Shown here: one piece after another, positions 16,662 to 24,196 of the stretch
How the letters are laid out: each line of letters opens with the position of its first letter
Position numbering within the stretch: position 1 is the first letter of the stretch
From: Shewanella piezotolerans WP3
Lineage (GTDB): Bacteria; Pseudomonadota; Gammaproteobacteria; Enterobacterales; Shewanellaceae
Reading direction: 5' to 3'
DNA: 64,000 nucleotides
Assembly (NCBI RefSeq): GCF_000014885.1
Contig: NC_011566.1
Span: 682,001-746,000, forward strand
The notes under the pieces: model-generated
What the model was told of the DNA's origin: nothing
Database searches by the model: none
The model's input: the letters and a program-made list of their open reading frames with translations, nothing else
Program-made: the position numbers and the translations under genes

Positions 16662-18017
16662 TTATCGAAGGATCAAATATATGCTGGTATTGTCACGCTG
16701 TATTTTTAGCGCCACAGAACCCTTTTGATCTTCAAGTACCGATTTTAATGACTTAAGGTTTTTTACTTTACTGCGGTTTACGCCAACAATGACATCCCCT
16801 TTTATTAGGCCACTTGCTGCAGCTGGTGACCCTTGAGCGACGTCGGTGATAACAACCCCAGAGTTGTTTGAGTTCTCTAGCTTAGCGCCCTGAAGCATTG
16901 GATGCACCGCGCCAGCAGCAGCTTCTGCTGTTTGGGTTGATTCACCTAAAGTTGCCGTTACTGTTTCTTCATCACCATCACGAATTAGGCCAAACTCAAC
17001 TTTGCTACCAGCTCCCATAGTGGCAACTTTTGCTCGCAGCTCTTGAAAACTCTTAATCTTACGACCATTTACGCTAACAATAATGTCGCCAACTTTAATC
17101 CCAGCCTTGTCAGCCGCGCTATCTGGCATCACTTCATTAATAAAGCCACCATGCTGGGTTTCGATACCAAAACCTTTAGCGAGCTCGCTAGTGAGGTCTT
17201 GCCCCAATACACCGAGTACACCACGGCGAACTTCACCATGCTCAATAATCTGATCGACTAGGTTGTTGACCATGTTAGCGGGAATGGCAAAGCCAATACC
17301 GACGTTACCACCGCCTGGTGCAACAATGGCAGTATTAATCCCGATGAGTTCTCCGTTGAGGTTAACGAGTGCTCCACCTGAATTACCACTGTTAATGGCG
17401 GCATCGGTTTGAATAAAGTTCTCTAGCATCTCAATGCCTAGGCCACTGCGCCCCATGGCACTTACAATACCTGAGGTCACTGTTTGTCCAAGGCCAAAAG
17501 GATTACCAATGGCGACCGCAAAGTCACCGACTTGCAACTCATCTGAATCAGCACGTTTTAGGGCTGTGAGGTTCTTTGCTTCAATTTGTAATAAAGCAAT
17601 ATCAGATTCGGCATCGCTGCCAATTAGCTTAGCTTCGACTTCACGGCCGTCATGTAAACCAATAAGAATCTCATCGGCACCTTCGATTACGTGGTTATTG
17701 GTAACGATATAACCCTCTTTAGCATCAATGATTACTCCTGAACCTAGCCCTTTAAACGGACGTTCCTGCACTTGCTCCCTTGGTGCATTAGGGCCAAAGA
17801 AGTAGCGAAAAGCATCAGGCACTTTTTGCTTAGAAACATGTGTTCCCGAAACTGCAACTGCAACGACTGCAGGCGTGGTTTTTTGCAGCATAGGCGCTAA
17901 GCTTGGCACTGTTTCACCACCAACAGCTAAAGGAATTGCCGCTTGAGATACAATAGGGGCTAGCGTTAATGTTGCGCCCAAAAGGGCTGCTGAAAGTAAG
18001 GATAATTTAGTCTTCAT
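16662..18017 (-). CDS. degQ: Periplasmic serine endoprotease DegP/DegQ (HtrA)
   Basis: A 451-residue protein with a Sec signal (cleaved after VSQA, about residue 26), a trypsin-like domain with His109 (TNNHVI), Asp139 (AESDIALL) and Ser213 (INSGNSGGAL), then two PDZ domains (about 255-345 and 365-450). It degrades or chaperones unfolded envelope proteins. The short LA loop and overall length fit DegQ better than E. coli DegP, but many annotations call it DegP. It is paired with degS in the usual gammaproteobacterial arrangement. Confidence 0.94.
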   Translation of the reverse strand: MKTKLSLLSAALLGATLTLAPIVSQAAIPLAVGGETVPSLAPMLQKTTPAVVAVAVSGTHVSKQKVPDAFRYFFGPNAPREQVQERPFKGLGSGVIIDAKEGYIVTNNHVIEGADEILIGLHDGREVEAKLIGSDAESDIALLQIEAKNLTALKRADSDELQVGDFAVAIGNPFGLGQTVTSGIVSAMGRSGLGIEMLENFIQTDAAINSGNSGGALVNLNGELIGINTAIVAPGGGNVGIGFAIPANMVNNLVDQIIEHGEVRRGVLGVLGQDLTSELAKGFGIETQHGGFINEVMPDSAADKAGIKVGDIIVSVNGRKIKSFQELRAKVATMGAGSKVEFGLIRDGDEETVTATLGESTQTAEAAAGAVHPMLQGAKLENSNNSGVVITDVAQGSPAAASGLIKGDVIVGVNRSKVKNLKSLKSVLEDQKGSVALKIQRDNTSIYLILR

Positions 18018-18205
18018 TTATACGTTGCTCCAATTTCATCAAAACTAATGTCTGCATGATTCTGTAAATATGTTTTCAATATGAAGGCAGCTGCCATGCA
18101 TGTCATAAAATTACATCATTGTTATTGAGTCGGACTCAAGCGAGTATCAAAAAGTTCATCAATCAATAACAAAGGTTAATTCAGCGGTACATGTTTCTTA
18201 TATAT

Positions 18206-18556
18206 TTAAACTGATGGGGCTTTCTTAGTATAGGCACTATCTAATGATGCGCAGTTGTTATCGATAGGCTCTGCTTCAGAGCTTGCTGTATCAGAGGCCG
18301 CAGAGGTTAATATGTTGGCTGATGTATGCCATTTTTGGTTTACTTTATTGATAAGGCTAGTCAATTCTGCCAACTGTTTGTCATGCTCATCACAGTGATC
18401 TGACACCTCTTGTTTGTATTGGCTTAACTCTAATTGTGTTTGCTCTAATTGCTTATTTTGACTCTTGTCTTTGCTGTTTCTAGATAAAACGCTATGCCCG
18501 ACATAGCCAAACACGCTACCAATAACAAAGGCTGCAAAAGTTAATGCCCATTCCAT
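18206..18556 (-). CDS. zapG: Z-ring-associated protein ZapG (YhcB family, DUF1043)
   Basis: A 116-residue protein with an N-terminal transmembrane helix (MEWALTFAAFVIGSVFGYV), a coiled-coil central region (QNKQLEQTQLELSQYKQEV) and the conserved DUF1043 segment around WHTSANILT. The start at 18556 is supported by GGAGTCACT upstream; the open frame extends to 18598 but lacks a good site. YhcB/ZapG links cell division and envelope growth. It lies between degP/Q and the divergent zapE, as in related genomes. Confidence 0.88.
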   Translation of the reverse strand: MEWALTFAAFVIGSVFGYVGHSVLSRNSKDKSQNKQLEQTQLELSQYKQEVSDHCDEHDKQLAELTSLINKVNQKWHTSANILTSAASDTASSEAEPIDNNCASLDSAYTKKAPSV

Positions 18557-18717
18557 AGTGACTCCAATAACGACTTTTAATAAGAGAGATGTTGCCAAAT
18601 ATACATTGCAGCATTCCAGCGTGGTACTATTTACTGCAGAGTTTAATTAAAATTAATCGTCAAACAGCTAAAAATGGCTGATTTGTGTTTGTCCCCTACT
18701 TATAGAGAATGATTTAC

Positions 18718-19827
18718 GTGTCGCATTTAACACCTTGGCAGCATTATCAGCAAGATTTAACTCGAGATGACTTTTCCCACGACGTAGCACAAGAGCAAGC
18801 CGTTAAACAGCTGCAACGAGTGTATGACGATCTTATTGCGATAAATTCTCAAGGGCGTAGTAGCAATAAACTCTTATCCTTTTTCGGGAGAAAAGCGAAG
18901 CCAAGTGTGCAAGGCTTGTATTTGTGGGGCGGGGTTGGACGCGGTAAGACGTACCTTATGGATACCTTCTTTGATGCACTGCCCGGTGATAAGAAGCTTC
19001 GAGCACACTTCCACCGCTTCATGCACCAACTTCATATTGATTTAGCTCAGTTACAAGGGCAGCGAGATCCATTGGTAATGATAGCAAAAGAGATGGCTAC
19101 TAAGTATCAGGTGATCTGTTTTGATGAGTTTTTCGTATCAGACATTACAGATGCCATGCTATTAGGTACCTTGTTTGAATCTCTGTTTGCTGAAGGTGTG
19201 GCTTTGGTCGCAACCTCTAATATCATTCCCGATGAGTTATACCGTAACGGCCTACAGCGTGCGCGCTTCCTTCCTGCTATTGCCGCGATTAATAAGCATT
19301 GTGAAATCTTGAATGTTGATTCTGGCGTGGATTATCGACTTAGAACCCTTGAGCAGGCTGAGATCTACCATTCACCTCTTGATGAAAAGGCTGAGCAAAA
19401 TCTACAAGAGTACTTTATTAAGCTTGCTCCAGAGTCTGAAGTATCAACGCTGGCGTTGGAGATTGATGGGCGCAACATCGATATTCGCCAGCAAGCTCAA
19501 GGGGTATTACTGATAGATTTTAGAGCGTTATGTGATGGGCCTCGTAGCCAAAGAGATTATATGGAGGTCGCGAGGCTATATCATACTGTGCTGCTGAGTA
19601 ATGTTGAGCAGATGGGAGAACATTTAACCGGTGATGATATTGCACGTCGATTTTTGGCGATGGTTGATGAGTTTTATGAGCGGAATGTTAAACTCATTAT
19701 CTCCTCGGCGGTGTCACTGGAAGATATCTATACTGACGGTTTACTGAGTTTCGAATTTAGACGCTGCCGCTCAAGGTTAACGGAAATGCAATCCCATGAT
19801 TATTTAGCACTGGAGCATCTGCCGTAA
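18718..19827 (+). CDS. zapE: Cell division protein ZapE (AFG1-like ATPase)
   Basis: About 369 residues from the GTG at 18718 (VSHLTPWQHYQQDL), which fits family N-termini; an ATG at 18709 would add three residues. P-loop: LWGGVGRGKTYLMD. Walker B: ICFDEFFVSDITDAM. The Afg1 C-terminal domain (SFEFRRCRSRLTEMQS) is intact. ZapE is an ATPase acting at the Z-ring during constriction. It is divergent from zapG and upstream of rplM. Confidence 0.94.
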   Translation: MSHLTPWQHYQQDLTRDDFSHDVAQEQAVKQLQRVYDDLIAINSQGRSSNKLLSFFGRKAKPSVQGLYLWGGVGRGKTYLMDTFFDALPGDKKLRAHFHRFMHQLHIDLAQLQGQRDPLVMIAKEMATKYQVICFDEFFVSDITDAMLLGTLFESLFAEGVALVATSNIIPDELYRNGLQRARFLPAIAAINKHCEILNVDSGVDYRLRTLEQAEIYHSPLDEKAEQNLQEYFIKLAPESEVSTLALEIDGRNIDIRQQAQGVLLIDFRALCDGPRSQRDYMEVARLYHTVLLSNVEQMGEHLTGDDIARRFLAMVDEFYERNVKLIISSAVSLEDIYTDGLLSFEFRRCRSRLTEMQSHDYLALEHLP

Positions 19828-20167
19828 GGTGTAATCGCATTCGATGGCTAGTGATATAAAGCCATCTGGGTAATCCACTGCAAGTAGATAAAATCCCCCT
19901 TGGCAACTGTCGCTAAACCGTTTGAAGCTAAAGGGGAGAGTTCTAGAGAAGAATTTTTTGAAAAGAGATTAGAATTTATCTAAAAATTAGGTGATTTTTA
20001 ACTCATCTTTGTCTATAATCCGCCACCTGCCCTCGTTATCCACCACTTTAGGTGGAAGTTGTAAAGCCTAATTCTTTGCTCGAAGGGGCGGGGAAAGGCA
20101 TTTTTTGTGTTTTTGCCAATAGTGGCATTAGCATGTGAGACAGAATTTTAACATTGGGTTTTTGTAA
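19828..20167 (+). promoter_or_regulatory. rplM-rpsI promoter and structured leader
   Basis: A perfect -10 box TATAAT (20014-20019) is followed by a GC-rich discriminator (CCGCC), typical of growth-rate-controlled ribosomal promoters; no strong -35 is seen. The transcript start would leave a leader of about 140 nt. In it, GCCCTCG near 20030 can pair with CGAAGGGGC near 20082, and CCACC/GGTGG form an inner hairpin. L13 autoregulates rplM in E. coli; equivalence here is inferred. The upstream part (about 19895-19960) holds a weak stem, CCCCCTT/AAGGGG. Confidence 0.5.
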
Positions 20168-20599
20168 ATGAAGACTACTTTTACTGCTACACCAGAAACA
20201 GTCACTCGTGATTGGTTCGTCGTTGACGCCGAAGGTAAAACTTTGGGTCGTATCGCTACTGAAATTGCTACTCGCCTACGCGGTAAGCATAAGCCAGAGT
20301 ATACGCCTCATGTAGATACTGGTGACTACATCATCGTTATTAACGCTGATAAAGTTACAGTGACTGGTAACAAAGCTAAAGGCAAAGTTTACTATTCACA
20401 CTCTGGTTTCATCGGTGGCATTAAGCAGATTACTTTTGAGAAGCTGCAAGATCATAAGCCTGAAATGATTATTGAGAAAGCAGTTAAGGGTATGCTACCT
20501 AAAGGTCCTTTGGGCCGTGCCATGTTCCGTAAGCTTAAAGTTTACGCTGGTACAGAGCATAACCACGCTGCACAACAACCTCAAGTTCTTGATATCTAA
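20168..20599 (+). CDS. rplM: 50S ribosomal protein L13
   Basis: A 143-residue L13 with conserved motifs RDWFVVDAEGKTLGRIA, LRGKHKPEYTPHVD, VYYSHSGFIGGIK and MLPKGPLGRAMFRKLKVY. An early assembly protein of the large subunit. It is one residue longer than the usual 142. It is followed 14 bp later by rpsI in the universal pair. Confidence 0.99.
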   Translation: MKTTFTATPETVTRDWFVVDAEGKTLGRIATEIATRLRGKHKPEYTPHVDTGDYIIVINADKVTVTGNKAKGKVYYSHSGFIGGIKQITFEKLQDHKPEMIIEKAVKGMLPKGPLGRAMFRKLKVYAGTEHNHAAQQPQVLDI

Positions 20600-20613
20600 A
20601 CGGGATTATAGCA

Positions 20614-21006
20614 ATGGCTGCAACTCAATACTACGGCACTGGCCGTCGCAAAACATCTACAGCTCGCGTATTCGCTAAAGTAGGTACTGGTAACATCACT
20701 GTTAACAAACTACCTCTAGACGAATATTTTGGTCGTGAAACTTCTCGCATGGTTGTTCGTCAGCCACTTGAGCTAGTTGAAATGACTGAAAAGTTAGACA
20801 TCAATGTAACAGTTAAGGGCGGTGGTAACACTGGCCAAGCTGGTGCAATTCGCCACGGTATTACTCGTGCGTTGATGGAACTTGACGAGTCTCTACGTCC
20901 TTCTCTACGTGCTGCTGGTTTCGTTACCCGTGATGCTCGTAAAGTTGAGCGTAAGAAAGTTGGTCTACGTAAAGCACGTCGTAAGCCACAATTCTCAAAG
21001 CGTTAA
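20614..21006 (+). CDS. rpsI: 30S ribosomal protein S9
   Basis: A 130-residue S9 with YYGTGRRKTSTARVF at the start, the GGGNTGQAGAIRHGI core, and the basic C-terminal tail KARRKPQFSKR that reaches the P-site tRNA. Complete and normal length. A strong terminator follows. Confidence 0.99.
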   Translation: MAATQYYGTGRRKTSTARVFAKVGTGNITVNKLPLDEYFGRETSRMVVRQPLELVEMTEKLDINVTVKGGGNTGQAGAIRHGITRALMELDESLRPSLRAAGFVTRDARKVERKKVGLRKARRKPQFSKR

Positions 21007-21024
21007 TTTTCGCTTTCAGAGTTC

Positions 21025-21054
21025 AAAAAACCCAGCTTTATGCTGGGTTTTTTA
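21025..21054 (+). terminator. Rho-independent terminator after rpsI
   Basis: Stem AAAAAACCCAGC / GCTGGGTTTTTT with a short TTTAT loop and a trailing T-tract. Confidence 0.92.
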
Positions 21055-21185
21055 TTGCCTGGAATTCAGTAGTCTCAGCTTAAGCTTATGCTATCCAATC
21101 CTTGTTCATTTAGGCGGGAAGGATTTATAGGTGCAGTGCTAATCGTTATTCTCGGCTCTGACATCCTCGGTCATTGCTACCTGCA

Positions 21186-21588
21186 GTATCTAATCATCAT
21201 AAAAGGTTTGATCCCTCAGCGAGAGTTTAGCGGCTTTGAGATAAGGCCATTAAATGCTCCTCGGTAACAGCCCCCGCGTTACTCCCGATAATCGCTCCAG
21301 CATGATGCTAGCTCCGAGCAACCTTACTCCCGTATCTCCTATATCAGACCTCCATGGAGGGAATGTCTAATTTTGTATGGAACAAATAGACCATACAGTC
21401 GTGCATTAGTGACATTTACCACATCTGACCTCTAGGGATGGAGGAATGCCTTAAGCATGTCAGGAACATGTTTGGCTATGTGGTTTGCAATGAAGGACAT
21501 CGTTAAACCAGATTCAAGTTCATTAACAAAGCATCAAGCCGTTAAAACTCTCTGAGTAGATCAACTTCTTATCCTGAACGGTATAAAA
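21186..21588 (+). repeat. MITE-like interspersed repeat, copy B (full length)
   Basis: About 400 bp without a coding frame. The left end (TCTAATCATCATAAAAG then TTTGATCCCTCAGCGAGAG) and the inverted right end (TTATACCGTTCAGGATAAG then TTGATCTACTCAGAGAG) form imperfect terminal inverted repeats. Internal blocks (CATTAAATGCTCCTCGG, CGCGTTACTC, GTCGTGCATTA, CTATGTGGTTTGCAA) recur in copies A and/or C. It occupies most of the long gap between rpsI and the DUF2065 gene. It is read as a non-autonomous mobile repeat. Confidence 0.78.
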
Positions 21589-21777
21589 CCTGTCGGTCTA
21601 GTGGGCTATTGATAGGTTTATTTGTATTTAAGTGTTTCTCCTATTATTTCTGTCAATTACCTTTATTACTAGCGTCACTAAAAGTGGTATAAGAAATGTG
21701 TTGGGTGTAAATGCAGAATTTGAGTGAATGAAAGTGTGTTCATATTATAAACTGTTCGGTATAGGAAATACTTTGTT

Positions 21778-21966
21778 ATGTCTTTTGAGTTAATCATGCT
21801 TGCGTTAGGTTTAGTGCTGATAATTGAAGGAATTGGTCCACTTTTGTTTCCAAACCGTTGGCGCGCCTATTTGAAAGAAATTTCCAATCAAAATCAGCAG
21901 CTTCTGCAACGGTTAGGTGGTTCTTTAGTCACTGTTGGGATAGTAATATTGATTATTTTTTCATAA
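21778..21966 (+). CDS. DUF2065 (YjeT-like) small membrane protein
   Basis: A 62-residue protein with two transmembrane helices (about 4-22 and 44-61) around a short loop, with the conserved GLVLIIEGIGPLLFPNRW motif of DUF2065/YjeT. Function unknown. In many gammaproteobacteria it is found just upstream of purA, often after hflKC; here hflKC is absent and a repeat precedes it. Confidence 0.88.
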   Translation: MSFELIMLALGLVLIIEGIGPLLFPNRWRAYLKEISNQNQQLLQRLGGSLVTVGIVILIIFS

Positions 21967-22032
21967 ATTACTTGCCTACAGCCCCTATAGATCTGCTAAA
22001 ATCCCGTTTTAACCACTACCGTGCAGCAAATA

Positions 22033-23328
22033 ATGGGCAAAAACGTTGTAGTTCTCGGCACCCAATGGGGTGACGAAGGAAAGGGTAAGATAGTCGATCT
22101 TCTTACCGAACAGGCTAAATATGTCGTTCGTTACCAAGGTGGCCACAATGCTGGTCATACTCTTGTTATCGATGGCGACAAGACCGTTCTTCATCTTATT
22201 CCATCAGGGATCTTACGCGATAATGTGAAATGCATTATTGGTAACGGCGTGGTGCTTGCACCTGACGCACTGATGACTGAAATTAACATGCTTAAAGAGC
22301 GTGGCGTACCTGTAGAGGAACGTTTATTAATTTCTGAAGCATGTCCTCTTATTCTTCCATTCCATTGTGCATTAGATATGGCTCGCGAAAAAGCGCGTGG
22401 CAATAAAGCTATTGGCACAACGGGTCGTGGAATTGGTCCAGCATATGAAGATAAAGTTTCACGCCGCGGTTTACGTGTAGGCGATCTGTTTAATGCAGAA
22501 TTGTTTGCCGAAAAACTGAAGGAAGTGATGGCTTATCACAACTTTATGTTGACTGAATACTACAAGTGCGAAGCAGTTGATTATGAAGAGACATTGAAAG
22601 ATGCTCTTGCGATTGCTGATTACTTAAAGAGCATGTGCACTGACGTTTCTGAGCTTCTTGATCAGGCACGCAAAGCAGGTGAACCAATTCTATTTGAAGG
22701 TGCTCAAGGCACGTTACTAGATATTGACCATGGTACTTATCCATTTGTAACCTCTTCTAATACTACCGCAGGTGGTGTTGCAACAGGTTCTGGATTTGGT
22801 CCGCGTCATCTAGATTACGTTTTGGGTATTATGAAGGCATACACCACGCGTGTTGGTGCAGGTCCTTTCCCTACGGAATTGGAAAACGAAATTGGTGACT
22901 ACTTAGGTACTAAGGGTCATGAGTTTGGTGCGACTACGGGTCGTAAGCGTCGTCCAGGTTGGTTAGATATTGTCGCGATGAAGCGTGCAGTTCAAATCAA
23001 CAGTGTAAGCGGCTTCTGCTTGACTAAGCTAGATGTTCTAGATGGTCTTGAAGAGGTGAAGATTTGTGTCGGCTACCAGTATCCAGATGGAACTGTAGCA
23101 ACAACAACTCCGCTTGCAGCAGAAGGCTATGAGCAGGTAACCCCTGTTTTAGAGACTATGCCTGGTTGGAGCGAAACAACATTCGGCGCAACATCTGTAG
23201 AGCAGCTGCCACAAGCAGCAATGAACTACATTAAGCGTTTAGAAGAGTTGCTAGAAACGCCAATTGATATTATCTCAACGGGTCCGGATAGAAACGAGAC
23301 CATGATTCTGGTGAATCCGTTTAGTTAA
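22033..23328 (+). CDS. purA: Adenylosuccinate synthetase PurA
   Basis: A 431-residue GTP-dependent enzyme joining IMP and aspartate in AMP synthesis. Start ATG at 22033 (MGKNVVVLGTQWGDEGKGK) with the catalytic Asp/GDEGKGK P-loop. Later motifs are GGHNAGHTLVI, TTGRGIGPAYEDK, EGAQGTLLDIDHGTYPFVTSS (quoted in part) and TGRKRRPGWLD. An in-frame GTG at 22021 is less likely. It is followed by its own terminator. Confidence 0.98.
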   Translation: MGKNVVVLGTQWGDEGKGKIVDLLTEQAKYVVRYQGGHNAGHTLVIDGDKTVLHLIPSGILRDNVKCIIGNGVVLAPDALMTEINMLKERGVPVEERLLISEACPLILPFHCALDMAREKARGNKAIGTTGRGIGPAYEDKVSRRGLRVGDLFNAELFAEKLKEVMAYHNFMLTEYYKCEAVDYEETLKDALAIADYLKSMCTDVSELLDQARKAGEPILFEGAQGTLLDIDHGTYPFVTSSNTTAGGVATGSGFGPRHLDYVLGIMKAYTTRVGAGPFPTELENEIGDYLGTKGHEFGATTGRKRRPGWLDIVAMKRAVQINSVSGFCLTKLDVLDGLEEVKICVGYQYPDGTVATTTPLAAEGYEQVTPVLETMPGWSETTFGATSVEQLPQAAMNYIKRLEELLETPIDIISTGPDRNETMILVNPFS

Positions 23329-23330
23329 TA

Positions 23331-23360
23331 AAAAGAGGCCGCGATTAGCGGCCTTTTTAT
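23331..23360 (+). terminator. Rho-independent terminator after purA
   Basis: Stem AAAAAGAGGCCGC / GCGGCC(T) with a GATTA loop followed by TTTTTAT. Confidence 0.88.
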
Positions 23361-23532
23361 TGGGTGCTTACTGAAGGTAAAAAAAGTCGCTACAACTAGG
23401 AAGGGTTGAGGCGCATGTAGTCCTCAAGAAATACGTTATACTGCCGATGAAAAAGACAGAGCAGGCTGCAAATATATCTATAGCTGATAATATATTTGTG
23501 CTTGAATTTACTTACTGTCATTGAGAGAACTT

Positions 23533-24156
23533 ATGCTGCGTTATGTATTAATTATTGTATTGTCGATAATTTCTTTGCCGAGTATGGCTGCTCCCAAAGC
23601 AGTAGACGTCTATACTCAAGAGCAACTGGTTGATCTAATCCGTAGTAAACGCTATTTGACGCAAGTTAAGGGCGATGATTGCCAAATTGTAGAAGATATT
23701 GAAGCTAGAGCTGAAGTGTTAAAGCAGCCACTCTATCAGTATCTTTGGGCTGAAATGCTCAATTACGGGATCTGCGTTAAGGCCAACCCACCGCGTGGGA
23801 TCTCGATGTTAAAAACCTCAGCACGACAAGGCAGTGCTGAAGCCATGGTTAGAATGGCGGAGTATTACCATGACGGTAAATTCGTTATGGAAGATAAAGA
23901 GCGTGCTGTGCAATATGTATTGCCTGCAGCTGCGACAGGTGACCTGCCTGCGCGAATCATGTTGGTTCGGTTATTTGGTGAAGGCTATGGTAGCCCACGC
24001 GATTACGAAACTGGATTTCATTGGCTATATAACGAAGTATTTAGCGATGAAACGGTGCAAGCCGAAGCAAGCAATTTGTTAATGGTGTTAGAGGCGAAAA
24101 TGCCGCCCAGCTCAGTGGCTAGGGCAAAACAGGAACACCTGAGAACGCAACAATAA
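23533..24156 (+). CDS. motX: Sodium-driven flagellar stator accessory protein MotX
   Basis: A 207-residue periplasmic protein with a signal peptide ending SMAA. It has Sel1-like repeats (AEAMVRMAEYYHDGKFV, PARIMLVRLFGEGYGSP) and two Cys (DDCQIVEDIEARAEVL, YGICVKA) placed as in Vibrio MotX. MotX with MotY forms the T-ring that anchors the Na+ stator PomAB (or MotAB). The purA-motX-rnr location matches Vibrio and Shewanella. The ATG at 23533 is preferred to the TTG at 23521. The identification rests on whole-length resemblance recalled from family knowledge. Confidence 0.88.
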   Translation: MLRYVLIIVLSIISLPSMAAPKAVDVYTQEQLVDLIRSKRYLTQVKGDDCQIVEDIEARAEVLKQPLYQYLWAEMLNYGICVKANPPRGISMLKTSARQGSAEAMVRMAEYYHDGKFVMEDKERAVQYVLPAAATGDLPARIMLVRLFGEGYGSPRDYETGFHWLYNEVFSDETVQAEASNLLMVLEAKMPPSSVARAKQEHLRTQQ

Positions 24157-24196
24157 GCATGGCTGAAAGCAGTCATGCCAATATTTTGGAAAATGA

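Noticed and set aside
18018..18120. Sigma-E promoter upstream of degP/Q
   Set aside because: No GGAACTT-type -35 with a TCTGA-type -10 at proper spacing was found on the minus strand.
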